The position numbers and the translations under genes were made by a program. Shown here in pieces: positions 40,999 to 50,279 of a DNA stretch of 64,000 bases. Numbering within the stretch: the first letter of the stretch is position 1; every line of letters starts with the position of its first letter. Source of the stretch: Novosphingobium sediminis (GTDB lineage Bacteria > Pseudomonadota > Alphaproteobacteria > Sphingomonadales > Sphingomonadaceae); NCBI RefSeq assembly GCF_007991615.1, contig NZ_BJYR01000026.1, positions 1 to 64,000 on the forward strand, written 5' to 3'. A model generated the notes under the pieces. The model was given only the letters and a program-made list of their open reading frames with translations, did not search any database and was not told where the DNA came from.

Positions 40999-42312
40999 TC
41001 AGGCGAAGATGCCGCCGCGGCGTTCGCCGCCGAGGGCAGTCGATCGTGCCGGGTTGGTGGCGGGGCGCTGTCCTGCAGACGGCTGGCGCTGCTGACCGGA
41101 GCCGGATTGGCTGGCCGATTGGCCTTGACCCTGCTGCGGGCCCGGCCCGCTGCTACCGGCGCGGGTATCGGCAGTGGATGGTCGCATCGGCTCACCGATT
41201 GCGGCGGCATGTGCGGCGGCTACGGCAGGCGCGAAGGCGGGGTCAGAGCTCGCCATCGCCACCGAGAGACCGGCCGCGTCGCTTTCAATCCGCAGCGAGA
41301 TGCGTCCGAATTCGCCATGGCGCAGCGCGACCGCAACCGGTCCGCCCTGATCCACGCCATCGCGGGCGCGGGCGATGGAATCGACAAGCTGGTCGAAGCT
41401 GAGCGGCTGAGGGCCGGATGCTGCCGGGGTATCCGGGCTCCCCGCGATGGCAGGGGCGCTGTACGTCTGCGCCAGCGCCAGCGCCGCTGCGGTATCCGGT
41501 GCCGCAGCCTGCTTCGCTGAAGGAAGCGGGGCTTCGGTCTCTGCCAGCAGTTTCCGAGTGCCGGTTCGCTTGGCTGCGCCGGTCAGCGCTTCCAGAGTGG
41601 ATGGGTGGGCTTGGGCAGCCACCTGCGTTGCGGCGGGCGACGCTTGCGGAGCCGGGCTGGCATCGGACGGCGGGGCTGCATTGGCGGCGTTCGGCGTATC
41701 GGTTTCAAGAACAAGATTGGCCACGGCAAAGGCGGCGGGATGCGCCGCATTCTGGGTGCCCTGCGAAGCAACTGCAGGTGCGGCTTCTGCCGACTGGGGG
41801 GTGATCGGCGACGCGCCAGCTGCGGTCTGCGTCGCATCGGCGGACTTCATTTCCTGTGCATTGGCGGCAGGGAGGGGGCCAAGGGCAACGGCTGGCGTGA
41901 TGGGCAGGAGCACAGCCGCGTCTGCGGGTTCGGCCGCTTTGTCGGCATCCGTCTGGTCGCCAGAACCTTCAGCCGCCTTCGTCCTGCCGGGCTGGACCTC
42001 GGCACCGATCAGCAGGCGAAGGGCGGCAGCCGGGGCGGCAAGGCTGTGCCGGATGGCCGGCAAGACCTTGCCGGGTTCTTCCGGCACCGGGGCGGCATCG
42101 GCGGGTGCTTCCGGCGCGGCAGACCGGTCGGCGGGCTCCGTCACCGCAAGCTGCGCTGGCTCATCCGCGGGTGGTGTTTCTTGCGCGAGATAGCCAGCAA
42201 ATCCCGGCGCTTTGTCCTGCTTGACGCCGTTGTTGGCGGCTGCCGGCGCGGCGTCCCGGCTGGACGGACGCACGTCTGCGCGGGGAAACAGGATGGGGGC
42301 GGGCGCAGTCAT
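40999..42312 (-). CDS. fliK: Flagellar hook-length control protein FliK
   Basis: 437 residues. Long Ala/Pro-rich disordered N-terminal region, as expected of the secreted ruler. The C-terminal domain (about 320-400) has VALRHGEFGRISLRIESDAA, a version of the FliK_C core (LxPxxLGxVxVxL type). The tail is Gln/Gly-rich and ends ALGGERRGGIFA. It measures hook length and signals FlhB. The compositional bias makes detection by homology weak; position between fliJ and fliL supports it. Confidence 0.85.
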   Translation of the reverse strand: MTAPAPILFPRADVRPSSRDAAPAAANNGVKQDKAPGFAGYLAQETPPADEPAQLAVTEPADRSAAPEAPADAAPVPEEPGKVLPAIRHSLAAPAAALRLLIGAEVQPGRTKAAEGSGDQTDADKAAEPADAAVLLPITPAVALGPLPAANAQEMKSADATQTAAGASPITPQSAEAAPAVASQGTQNAAHPAAFAVANLVLETDTPNAANAAPPSDASPAPQASPAATQVAAQAHPSTLEALTGAAKRTGTRKLLAETEAPLPSAKQAAAPDTAAALALAQTYSAPAIAGSPDTPAASGPQPLSFDQLVDSIARARDGVDQGGPVAVALRHGEFGRISLRIESDAAGLSVAMASSDPAFAPAVAAAHAAAIGEPMRPSTADTRAGSSGPGPQQGQGQSASQSGSGQQRQPSAGQRPATNPARSTALGGERRGGIFA

Positions 42313-42355
42313 CGCGGGCGGGAAGTCCTTGGCGAGCGGGTGTGGTTAACGGCTG

Positions 42356-42787
42356 CTATTCAAGAGGCGTGCCAAGCGGCTTGACCGGCTTGGCGGGATG
42401 CGCATTTTCCGATGCCTTGCGGGCGATGCGCTGGCGCGCGGCCTCGATCCGGTCGTCGACGGCGGCGCGGCGGCGCTCGGCCTCGGCTGCCTCGGCAGCG
42501 CGGGTGTCGGCGGTTTGGCGGGCGCGGACGAGATCTGCGGCTGCACCATCTGCAATGCGGTTGAGGCCGGCAACGAACTGCTTCGATTGCCGCAGGTCCG
42601 CACCGGTGGCGGCATCGCGCCGCAGACGGTAGGCGTCGATCAGCGCGGCGGTGCGCGCTTCGAGGTTGGCGACTTGCGCCAATGCGGCTTCGGCGCGGGC
42701 CGCTTCGGTGAGCGCGGTCTGGCGCGCGATGCTGCGCAGGCGTTCGAGGCGGCGCAGGCGCTTGAGCTTGGCCTTGTCGGCGCTCAT
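42356..42787 (-). CDS. fliJ: Flagellar export protein FliJ-like coiled coil
   Basis: 143 residues, nearly all one Arg/Ala/Glu-rich coiled coil, with no membrane segment. It overlaps fliI by four bases and precedes fliK, exactly where fliJ is expected. Sequence identity to FliJ cannot be judged by eye because the family is so divergent; the call rests on length, coil and position. Confidence 0.75.
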   Translation of the reverse strand: MSADKAKLKRLRRLERLRSIARQTALTEAARAEAALAQVANLEARTAALIDAYRLRRDAATGADLRQSKQFVAGLNRIADGAAADLVRARQTADTRAAEAAEAERRRAAVDDRIEAARQRIARKASENAHPAKPVKPLGTPLE

Positions 42788-44106
42788 GCGGCCATCAGCG
42801 CGGCGAGTTCAGCCACGCTGCGGTCCATCGGCACGACTTCGCGCTGGGGCTGGCTGAGGAACTGGGTGAGCGCGCCGTGCATGGCGATGGCGCGGTCGAG
42901 CTGCGGATCGGCTCCGGCGCGGTAGGCGCCCATCAGGACGAGATCGCGATTGGCCTCATAGCCCGCGATGAGCGCGCGGAAGGCGCGGGCGTCGGCTTGG
43001 TGGAGCGGATCGACGATATCGTTCATCACGCGGCTGAGCGATGCAGCGATGTCGATGGCGGGATACTGGCCGCGCTGGGCGAGGTCGCGGCTGAGCACGA
43101 CGTGACCATCAAGGATCGCGCGGGCGGTATCGACGACAGGGTCGTCCTGATTGTCGCCATCCGCGAGCACGGTGTAGAGCCCAGTGATCGAACCGCCGCT
43201 GGCCGCCGAATTGCCCGCGCGTTCGACGAGCTTGGTGATCGTGGCGAGCGCGGAAGGCGGGTAGCCGCGCGCGGCGCCAGGTTCGCCAAGGAGCAGCGCG
43301 ATCTCGCGGCCCGCGTGGGCGACGCGGGTGAGGCTGTCCATGATGAGCAGGACCTGATGCCCGGCGGCGCGGAAGTATTCGGCCATCGAGGTGGCGAGCA
43401 TCGCGCCGCGAATGCGCAAGTTGGGCGCATGATCGGCGGGGACGGCGACGACAATGCTGCGCGCGCGGCGGGGGCCCTGCATGTGCTTTTCGACGAAATC
43501 GGAGACTTCACGGGCGCGCTCGCCGATCAGGCCGACGATCACGATCTCGGCCTCGGTGCCATGCGCGATCATGTCGAGCAGCACGGACTTGCCGACGCCC
43601 GATCCGGCCATGACGCCGATGCGCTGGCCGACGCCGAAAGTGGTGAGCGCGTTGAGGGCGCGGACGCCGACATCGAAGGGTTCTCGCACCGGGGCACGGT
43701 CCAGCGCGCTGCCGCGAATGCCTCCTGAGGGCCATTCGGCGCGGGCGGCAATGGGCGGGCCGCCATCGATGGGGAGCCCTTCGCCATCGACGGCGCGGCC
43801 GAGGAACGCCTCGCCCACGGGGAGCATGCCGGGCTTGCCTTCAGGCCGCACGCGCGCGCCGGGCCGGAGTAGGACGCTATCGCCGAGGAGCATCATCAAC
43901 ATGCGCCCGGCGCGAAAGCCGATCGTTTCGGCGAGGAGCGAGCCGGAACCGTGCGCGATCCGGCACTGCGCGCCAATGGGGAGCGAGAGGCCGCTTACCT
44001 CGAGCAGGCCGCCATCGCAGGCGGTGACGAGGCCGTAGCGGCGCGGGCCGAAATCGGGCTGGGCTTCCTCGCAGCGACCGAGGAGGGGGATCGCGGTGTT
44101 CAGCAT
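42784..44106 (-). CDS. fliI: Flagellar export ATPase FliI
   Basis: 440 residues from the ATG at 44106, which has AGGCG seven bases upstream; the start at 44133 would overlap fliH. Walker A is MAGSGVGKSVLLD, and the ATPase motif GLIGERAREVSDF, Walker B LLIMDSLTRVAHA and the arginine-finger region VLSRDLAQRGQYPAI are present. It energises substrate export with FliH and FliJ. Confidence 0.96.
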   Translation of the reverse strand: MLNTAIPLLGRCEEAQPDFGPRRYGLVTACDGGLLEVSGLSLPIGAQCRIAHGSGSLLAETIGFRAGRMLMMLLGDSVLLRPGARVRPEGKPGMLPVGEAFLGRAVDGEGLPIDGGPPIAARAEWPSGGIRGSALDRAPVREPFDVGVRALNALTTFGVGQRIGVMAGSGVGKSVLLDMIAHGTEAEIVIVGLIGERAREVSDFVEKHMQGPRRARSIVVAVPADHAPNLRIRGAMLATSMAEYFRAAGHQVLLIMDSLTRVAHAGREIALLLGEPGAARGYPPSALATITKLVERAGNSAASGGSITGLYTVLADGDNQDDPVVDTARAILDGHVVLSRDLAQRGQYPAIDIAASLSRVMNDIVDPLHQADARAFRALIAGYEANRDLVLMGAYRAGADPQLDRAIAMHGALTQFLSQPQREVVPMDRSVAELAALMAA

Positions 44107-44113
44107 GAGGCGC

Positions 44114-44725
44114 CTAACATGCTGCCATTGCATCGCTGAGCGCGCGGGACCAGGTGCCGGGGCCGTCCTCGACCCCGCCCGCCGCGCCTTCGATGCGCAG
44201 CGCGCCGCGTTCCAGTGCGGGATCGGGTTCGAAGTGCCAGTCTTCGGGCAGTCGCGCGGCGAGGAGCGCGAGGTCTTCCGGGTGGAGGCGGATCACGCGT
44301 TCATCTGCCGCGCGGGCAAGCATGCCGGCGGCAGCCGTGACGCGGGCGGCGAGGGCTTCCTCGTTCGCGGCGAATTCGCCCAGAAGGGGCGCGCAGAGGG
44401 CGAGGACGGTATCGCGCAGACGCGCTTCGAGTTCGCGGGTGAGGTCGGCGTCCAGCCGTCCGAACGCTAGTTCGATCTTCGCGCGGGCGGCATCCTGCGC
44501 GGCAATGGCCTCCGCGAATGCGGCTTCGGCATCGGCGGCGCCTTGCGCGTAGCCAGCAGCAAAGGCGCGCGTTTCGGGGTCTTCCTGAGGCACTTCGGCA
44601 AGCGCGGATGCAGCGGGTGCCGCCATGCGCACGAAGCGGTGATCCTCGCGGAAGCCGCCGGGGACGACGGCGAGTTCTGCCAGTGAGAGGACCCGCACCG
44701 TAGAGGCCTTGGCCGGCTCAGACAT
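44114..44725 (-). CDS. fliH: Flagellar assembly protein FliH
   Basis: 203 residues from the ATG at 44725, overlapping the fliG end by eight bases. The central helix carries a G-rich AAGYAQGAADAEAAFAEAIA stretch (GxxxG/AxxxG type repeats typical of FliH), and the C-terminal domain has IRLHPEDLALL. It regulates FliI and links it to FliN. Low sequence conservation, but position and pattern fit. Confidence 0.85.
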   Translation of the reverse strand: MSEPAKASTVRVLSLAELAVVPGGFREDHRFVRMAAPAASALAEVPQEDPETRAFAAGYAQGAADAEAAFAEAIAAQDAARAKIELAFGRLDADLTRELEARLRDTVLALCAPLLGEFAANEEALAARVTAAAGMLARAADERVIRLHPEDLALLAARLPEDWHFEPDPALERGALRIEGAAGGVEDGPGTWSRALSDAMAAC

Positions 44726-45731
44726 AGTCGTCGTCGCCCGCACCGAAGACGATCGTGCCTTCGGCGGCAAGGCGGCGGGCGGCGGTGACCACCGCCTTCT
44801 GCGCCTCGACCACTTCGGCCATCTTCATGCGGCCACGCGCCTCGATCTCGTCGCGGACGCCTTCCGCCGCTCGGCTCGACATGGCGCGGAAGAAGCATTC
44901 GCGCATATCGGGCGCGATGCCCTTGAGCGCGGCGATAAGTGTATCGGAATCGACTTCGCGGAGCAGCGAGCCCATCGATTTCTCGTCGAGCACGAAGAGG
45001 TGTTCGAACTTGAACATCTCGTTCTCGATGGCCTTGGCGAGCTGTTTGTCCTGCTTGGCGATCTCGGGCATGACGCGCTTCTCGACCGCGCGGACCGAAG
45101 CGTTGATGATGTCCGCCGCTTCGCGCGGGCCGCCCATGGTGAGCGCGGCGCTGCCGTGGCATTCAGTGATGCGCTGGGCGAGCAGGTCTTCCAGCATGGC
45201 GATGGCTTCGGGCGCGACCGGGCCGAGCGTGGCGATGCGGTGGACGACTTGCGGCTGGAGCGCGTCGGGCAGGGCATGCAGCACGCCCGCCGCGACATCC
45301 GGATCAAGCTGGACGAGCAGCACGGCGAGCGCCTGCGGGTGTTCGCCCTGCACCAGCGGCACCAGCGCATGCGGGGTGAGCCAGCGCGCAAGTTCGAGGC
45401 TGGAGCCGGGGCGCGGCGCATCAGGGGCAATGCGTTGCATCAGATTGTCGGCCTTCACGTCGCCGACTGCGCTCGTCATCAGCTGGCGCACCTGATCCAC
45501 GCGGTCATTGGCGCCGATGGTCACTTGCGCCGCATTGTCGACGAAACCCTGCAACGCCTGCGTGATGGCCTCGGCGTCGATTTCGCCGATCTCGCACATC
45601 TTCGCGCCGAGCAGGCGCAGTTCGGCGGGCTCCAGCTGCGCGAGGAGCGTTGCAGCGTGGCTGTCGTCGAGCAGCATCATCATGACCGCAGCGCGCGTGG
45701 GGCCGCTGATCTCGGGCGCTTCTGTGGTCAT
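44718..45731 (-). CDS. fliG: Flagellar switch protein FliG
   Basis: 337 residues. The N-terminal AAVMMMLLDDSHAATLLAQ, the conserved EHPQ motif (GEHPQALAVLLVQL, about 206-219) and the C-terminal charged torque helix around LKGIAPDMRECFFRAMSSRA are present. It couples stator ion flow to rotation. Overlaps fliF by four bases. Confidence 0.96.
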   Translation of the reverse strand: MTTEAPEISGPTRAAVMMMLLDDSHAATLLAQLEPAELRLLGAKMCEIGEIDAEAITQALQGFVDNAAQVTIGANDRVDQVRQLMTSAVGDVKADNLMQRIAPDAPRPGSSLELARWLTPHALVPLVQGEHPQALAVLLVQLDPDVAAGVLHALPDALQPQVVHRIATLGPVAPEAIAMLEDLLAQRITECHGSAALTMGGPREAADIINASVRAVEKRVMPEIAKQDKQLAKAIENEMFKFEHLFVLDEKSMGSLLREVDSDTLIAALKGIAPDMRECFFRAMSSRAAEGVRDEIEARGRMKMAEVVEAQKAVVTAARRLAAEGTIVFGAGDDDYV

Positions 45732-47440
45732 TCGGTTCCCTCGGGAGCGGGCTCGTTGAGCAGCTGGCGCAGTGCATTGATTGCATTGTCGGGCTGTTCG
45801 ACGACGATGCGCTGCGCGAGGCCAACCTGGCGGCTGAGCGCATCGGGATCGATTTCGCCAGTGTCAGGATCGACGATCGCCTCGATGCGCTGGATCTTCT
45901 TGCGGCGGCGGCGCGCCGGGGTTTCGGCAGGTTCGCCGTCCTCGCCGAGTTCGCCTTCGCCATCCCCGTCCTCATTGCGCTCGCCCGTCCTTGCGGCGGG
46001 GAGCGGGACCGGATCGCGCTTCAGTGCCTTGATCAGCGGGCGCACGCCGAGCAGCAGGGTGAGCAGCACCGCGAGCAGCGCGACGACATTGCGCACGATC
46101 ATCGCGAACCACGGCGTTTCCCAGAACGCGGGCGGGGTGACGGCGACGGGGCTGAAACTGCGCACGACAACCGCGACCTGATCGCCGCGCGCCGGGTCTG
46201 CGCCAACGGCTGCGGTGACGAGTTGCTTGATCTGATCGATCTCGGCGGGCTTGGCCTTGGCCATGATCGCGCCTGACAGGGCGACGGCGACCGAGAGGCG
46301 CTTGATCTTGCCCGGCGTCTGGTTGGTGACGGCAACTTCGCGGCCAAGTTCATAGGTGCGCGCGGAGGAGCTTTCACCGGAGGCGGCGGGTGTCGCGGCC
46401 GGACCGGGCGTTGCGCCGGGCGTGGGCGCTGCACCCGGCGCACCGGGCTGGGCGGTGGTCGGCGGCGGCGGAGTGTTTGAGAGGACGCCGGGGACACCCG
46501 CCGCCGTGCCGGGACCGGTACCCTGCGAGGCGGACTGGGTTTCCGAGCGCACCACGCCCTGCTTGTCATAGCTTTCGCGCGCGGAGGTCTGCTGGTCCAT
46601 GTCGAGATCGACCTGGATTTCGCTGGAGAAGTTGCCCTCGCCGAGCATCGGGGTGAGCAGCTGGGAAACCTGCGTGCGCAGCTTTTCTTCCATGCGCGAT
46701 TGCAGATCGAGGCGGTCGCTGTCGCCATCCTTGGCGGAGGAGAGCAGGCGGCCATGCTGGTCGATCACCTTGACCGCATCGACGGAAAGGGACGGCACCG
46801 AACCCGCAACGAGATTGACGATGGCGCTGACCTGGCTGTCTGCCAGCTGGCGCCCGCGCGCAAGCTTGACCATGACCGAGGCGGTGGGGGCGGCATTGTC
46901 GCGCACGAAGACGGACTTCTCCGGCTCGGCGAGGTGGACGCGCACGGCTTCCACGCCGTCGATCTGCATGATCGTGAGTTCAAGTTCGCGTTCGCGCGCG
47001 GCGAGGAGGCGTTCGCCTTCCAAGGTGCGGCTGGCGCCCATCGGCAACTTGTCGAGCATCTGCGCGCCGGTCTCGGGCGTGGCGAGCGCGCCATCCGAGG
47101 CGGCGACCATGCGCGCCTTGTAGAGATCGTTCTCGCCGACCGAGACCGCGCCGGTGGCGTTGTCGATGGAGTAGGTGATCGAGGCCTTGTCGAGCGCGGC
47201 GACGACCTGCGCGCGCTCGCTATCGCTGAGATCGCTGTAGAGGATGCGCTGGGGCGCGGGGGCCATGGTCATCCAGAGCAGCGCGGTGAGGCCCGCAGCG
47301 GATACCCCGGCGAACCACGGCAGCGCGCGGCGCACCGGCGGCTGGCCAAGGAACGCGCCGGTGCGCGCCATCAGGCCGCCGCCTGCCGGATCGGTGAGCG
47401 GGGCGAAGACCGAGAGACTGGGTGTTGCCGGATCGGCCAT
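45728..47440 (-). CDS. fliF: Flagellar MS-ring protein FliF
   Basis: 570 residues with two membrane segments: WFAGVSAAGLTALLWMTMA near residue 40 and MIVRNVVALLAVLLTLLLGV near 450. The YscJ-type ring domains have LYSDLSDSERAQVVAALDKA and VRVHLAEPEKSVFVRD. The Pro/Ala-rich stretch around 320-350 is a periplasmic insert. The C-terminal tail binds FliG. Three bases after fliE. Confidence 0.96.
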   Translation of the reverse strand: MADPATPSLSVFAPLTDPAGGGLMARTGAFLGQPPVRRALPWFAGVSAAGLTALLWMTMAPAPQRILYSDLSDSERAQVVAALDKASITYSIDNATGAVSVGENDLYKARMVAASDGALATPETGAQMLDKLPMGASRTLEGERLLAARERELELTIMQIDGVEAVRVHLAEPEKSVFVRDNAAPTASVMVKLARGRQLADSQVSAIVNLVAGSVPSLSVDAVKVIDQHGRLLSSAKDGDSDRLDLQSRMEEKLRTQVSQLLTPMLGEGNFSSEIQVDLDMDQQTSARESYDKQGVVRSETQSASQGTGPGTAAGVPGVLSNTPPPPTTAQPGAPGAAPTPGATPGPAATPAASGESSSARTYELGREVAVTNQTPGKIKRLSVAVALSGAIMAKAKPAEIDQIKQLVTAAVGADPARGDQVAVVVRSFSPVAVTPPAFWETPWFAMIVRNVVALLAVLLTLLLGVRPLIKALKRDPVPLPAARTGERNEDGDGEGELGEDGEPAETPARRRRKKIQRIEAIVDPDTGEIDPDALSRQVGLAQRIVVEQPDNAINALRQLLNEPAPEGTE

Positions 47441-47443
47441 TTA

Positions 47444-47818
47444 TCAGACCCCCATCCTCATGATGTCCTGGTAGGCGGTGAGCAGCTTGTTGCGCACCTG
47501 CAGCGTGGCTTCGAAGGCGACGCCGGCTTCCTGCCGCGCGAGCATGACCTTGGCGATGTCGGTGACTTCGCCCTTGTCGTAGCCATCGCTAAGCGCCTCG
47601 GCCTTGCCCTGAACCGTATTCACGTTGTCGAGCGCGGATTTGAGCGCTGAGGTGAAGCCGTTTGCCGGGGCTTCGGGCGCAGCTTCGGTTGCGCCGGACG
47701 CTGGCGTGCGGACCTGCTGGAGCAGCTGCGAGCGATCGATGATCTGCTGGCGCAGCGCCATGATCTGCTGGAGGCCGCCCGCACCTCCACCCGCACCAAT
47801 CCCCCCGATGCTGCTCAT
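47444..47818 (-). CDS. fliE: Flagellar basal body adaptor FliE
   Basis: 124 residues. Glycine-rich N-terminus, then FTSALKSALDNVNTVQGKAE and the C-terminal VMLARQEAGVAFEATLQVRNKLLTAYQDIM-type helix (conserved M/V-A-xQ-A-x-F pattern). It connects the MS ring to the rod. Its ATG at 47818 overlaps the flbD stop. Confidence 0.93.
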   Translation of the reverse strand: MSSIGGIGAGGGAGGLQQIMALRQQIIDRSQLLQQVRTPASGATEAAPEAPANGFTSALKSALDNVNTVQGKAEALSDGYDKGEVTDIAKVMLARQEAGVAFEATLQVRNKLLTAYQDIMRMGV

Positions 47819-49107
47819 CGCCGGCTACCGGCCACGGCGATGCCGTTCTCGCGGAATTCGGCGAGGCGGTAGCGCAGGGTGCGCTCGGAAATGCCGAGCT
47901 TGCGGGCGGCCGCGACGCGGCTGCCGCCGCAGCTGTCGAGCGCGGCGAGGATTGCGCGGGTCTCGGAGAGCTGGACGATGTTGGAAAGCTTGCCGCCGGG
48001 GATCGTGCCGGCATTGAGCGCTACCACTTCGCCTTGGCTGGATTCTCCCGCCGTGCGGACCGGGCGATCGAATACCACGTGCTGCACGCCGATTTCGGCC
48101 GCGTCGCCCGCCAGCAGCAATGCGCGGCGCATGACATTTTCTAGCTCGCGCACATTGCCCGGCCAGGCATGGGCTTCGAGCAAGGCAAGCGCTGCTTCGC
48201 CGATCCACGGCACCGGGCGGCCCATTGGCACGTGGCGCAGCGCCATGGCGAAAGCGAGCGGGGCAATATCCGCCGGGCGATCACGCAGCGCGGCAAGTTC
48301 GAGCGGGAAGACATTGAGGCGGTAGAACAGGTCGGCGCGGAAGCGGCCTTCTTCGACTTCGCTGGGCAGATCGCGGTTTGCGCAGGCGATCACGCGGACA
48401 TCGACCTTGACCGGCTTCGTCGCACCGATGGGGACGACTTCGCCTTCCTGCAGCACGCGCAGCAGCTTGGCTTGCAGCGCAAGCGGCATCTCGGCGATCT
48501 CGTCGAGCAGCAGCGTGCCGCCGTGCGCGGCGCGGAAAAAGCCTTCGCTTGCCGCATTGGCGCCGGTGAACGCGCCCTTCTGGTGGCCGAACAGCATGGC
48601 TTCCAGCATTGTCTCGGGCATCGCGGCGCAGTTGATCGCGATGAACGGCGCGGCGGCGCGCGGCGAGCGCAAGTGGATGAAGCGGCTCAGCACTTCCTTG
48701 CCGGTGCCGGTGGGGCCGTTGATGAGGACGGGGATCTCCGCCCCGGCAAGACGTTCGGCCAGCGCAAGTACGGAAAGCGTTTCGGGATCAGCGGCAACCG
48801 GGCTGCCGGCGGGCGCAGCGCAGGCAATGAGCGCGGCAAGCGCCGCAGGATCGGCGCCATCGGTATAGGCCAGATCATGCCGGCCGCCGTGGCCGCGCGT
48901 GATGGCATTGGCGCCGCTGCGCGAAAGCAGCACGGTGCGATCGAACAGACCGGGGGCGGCGGGTTCTTCCGCGCCGCGCAAGGTGAAGGTTCCGGCCGGG
49001 GTAAAGCTCCCCAGAACCGACCGCGCCCGTGCCAGCAAGCCGGCATGCGGCGAAGATGTGGTGGCGGCGCTTCCTCCCATCGTGCGCACTGCCTGATCCG
49101 TTTTCAT
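47815..49107 (-). CDS. flbD: Sigma-54-dependent flagellar transcription activator (FlbD/FleQ type)
   Basis: 430 residues from the ATG at 49107 with AGGA four bases upstream. No receiver domain at the N-terminus. The AAA+ domain has Walker A GPTGTGKEV, the sigma-54-contacting GAFTGA (in HQKGAFTGANA), and Walker B GTLLLDEIAEM. A Fis-type HTH ends the protein (RVAAARKLGISERTLRYRLAEF). It should activate sigma-54 promoters such as the three found in this window, binding the paired CCGGCA-N6-TGCCGG sites. It heads the long fliE-fliS series and is divergent from flagellin. Confidence 0.93.
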   Translation of the reverse strand: MKTDQAVRTMGGSAATTSSPHAGLLARARSVLGSFTPAGTFTLRGAEEPAAPGLFDRTVLLSRSGANAITRGHGGRHDLAYTDGADPAALAALIACAAPAGSPVAADPETLSVLALAERLAGAEIPVLINGPTGTGKEVLSRFIHLRSPRAAAPFIAINCAAMPETMLEAMLFGHQKGAFTGANAASEGFFRAAHGGTLLLDEIAEMPLALQAKLLRVLQEGEVVPIGATKPVKVDVRVIACANRDLPSEVEEGRFRADLFYRLNVFPLELAALRDRPADIAPLAFAMALRHVPMGRPVPWIGEAALALLEAHAWPGNVRELENVMRRALLLAGDAAEIGVQHVVFDRPVRTAGESSQGEVVALNAGTIPGGKLSNIVQLSETRAILAALDSCGGSRVAAARKLGISERTLRYRLAEFRENGIAVAGSRR

Positions 49108-49156
49108 AATCCTGTGCCCTATTCCTGCTGGCGTCTTAACCATCGAGATGGGCTGT

Positions 49157-49170
49157 TTTTCGCGCGAAAA
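49157..49170. promoter_or_regulatory. Perfect 14-bp palindrome in the flbD leader
   Basis: TTTTCGCGCGAAAA lies 50-63 bases upstream of the flbD start. A possible operator for a dimeric regulator; no bound protein can be named. Confidence 0.4.
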
Positions 49171-49227
49171 CGTCAAGCGCACCGAAACTTTAAGCTCCGC
49201 GTGCACCCTAAGGGCAAGTGCCTAGGT

Positions 49228-49277
49228 CCGGCAGATCGCTGCCGATGCCCCCCTTAAACCCGGCAGCCTTTTGCCGG
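49228..49277. promoter_or_regulatory. Paired CCGGCA-N6-TGCCGG sites between flbD and flagellin
   Basis: Site 1: CCGGCA-GATCGC-TGCCGA (49228-49245). Site 2: CCGGCA-GCCTTT-TGCCGG (49260-49277). Centres are 32 bases apart, three helical turns. The same pattern recurs upstream of flgB and flgM, and an FlbD-type activator is encoded next door, so these are probably its enhancer or operator sites. Site 2 overlaps the flagellin -10 box. Confidence 0.65.
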
Positions 49278-49280
49278 TCT
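49255..49280 (+). promoter_or_regulatory. Sigma-28 (FliA)-like promoter of flagellin
   Basis: TTAAA (TAAA at 49255-49258), 14 bases, GCCGGTCT (49273-49280). The same layout with GCCGTTCT precedes flgM and the second stator pair. Classic FliA promoters are TAAA-N15-GCCGATAA, so this is a local variant. The start of transcription would be about 65 bases before the flagellin ATG. Confidence 0.55.
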
Positions 49281-49351
49281 TTGCCGTGGCTGCCGCGTCG
49301 ATCCCCGACCGGCGTCAACCGGGGAACGACCCCTCTTAACGGAGACAGACC

Positions 49352-50233
49352 ATGGCGGTTATCAATACCAACATCAGCGCGATCAAGGCGGCCAACTCGT
49401 CGAACTCGGCTTCCAAGATGGCCGGCATGGCGATGGAACGCCTTTCGACCGGCAAGCGCATCAACGGCGCCAAGGACGATGCGGCGGGCCTTGCCATTGC
49501 CACCACGATGACCTCGCAGATCAAGGGCATGAGCCAGGGCGTGCGCAACGCCAACGACGGCATCAGCCTGGCGCAGACCGCGGAAGGCGGCCTCAACGAA
49601 GTGACCAACATGCTGCAGCGTGTCCGCGAACTGGCCGTCCAGTCGAAGTCCGCCACGTATCAGCAGTCTGACCGCGATGCGATGCAGTCGGAAGTCGGCA
49701 ACCTCAACGCCCAGATCTCGGACGTGCTCAACAACACCAAGTTCAACGGCAATGCGGTGTTCTCGGTGGTCGGTGCGGCGCCGGCGGCCGATGGTTCGGA
49801 CGACAAGAAATTCTCGATCCAGACTGGCGCGAATACCACCGACACGGTCGACATCGTCAGCAAGGCGTTCGACGGCACCAAGCTGTTCGGCGGCACGGAC
49901 ACCGCCTACGACGCGGCTTCGACGACGCAGGCGCTCGACGTTTCTTCGGACACGGCAGCCTCGACCACGATCGACAACGTCGATGCCGCGCTCGCCAACG
50001 TCAACTCGACCCGTGCGACGCTCGGTGCCGGCCAGAACCGTCTGGAATCGGCGGTCAACAACCTGAACGACAACATCACCAACCTGTCGGACGCTCGCAG
50101 CCGCATTCAGGACACCGACTATTCGGCTGAAACGACCGCGATGGCCAAAGCCCAGATCCTGAGCCAGGCTTCGACCGCAATGATCGCGCAGGCCAACCAG
50201 AGCCAGCAGAACGTGCTCTCGCTGCTCCGCTAA
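49352..50233 (+). CDS. fliC: Flagellin
   Basis: 293 residues, a short flagellin. N-terminal D0/D1 has [35 protein letters not shown] and [20 protein letters not shown]. The C-terminal D1/D0 has [20 protein letters not shown] and ends QQNVLSLLR. The variable middle is only about 100 residues. GGAG precedes the ATG. No second flagellin is in the window. Its chaperone FliS is encoded at the end of the divergent operon. Confidence 0.97.
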   Translation: MAVINTNISAIKAANSSNSASKMAGMAMERLSTGKRINGAKDDAAGLAIATTMTSQIKGMSQGVRNANDGISLAQTAEGGLNEVTNMLQRVRELAVQSKSATYQQSDRDAMQSEVGNLNAQISDVLNNTKFNGNAVFSVVGAAPAADGSDDKKFSIQTGANTTDTVDIVSKAFDGTKLFGGTDTAYDAASTTQALDVSSDTAASTTIDNVDAALANVNSTRATLGAGQNRLESAVNNLNDNITNLSDARSRIQDTDYSAETTAMAKAQILSQASTAMIAQANQSQQNVLSLLR

Positions 50234-50279
50234 GTTCGATCTCCCCCGCAAGCCCGTTCTCCACCGGGCTGGCACCCTC

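Noticed and set aside
39474-41402. 642-codon plus-strand frame opposite fliM/fliL/fliK
   Set aside because: Spans three real minus-strand genes and reads as Arg/Gly/Ala-rich noise.
49260-49275. Sigma-54 promoter reading of CGGCAGCCTTTTGCC before flagellin
   Set aside because: Spacing is GG-N9-GC, one short of the required N10; it fits the CCGGCA-N6-TGCCGG site better.
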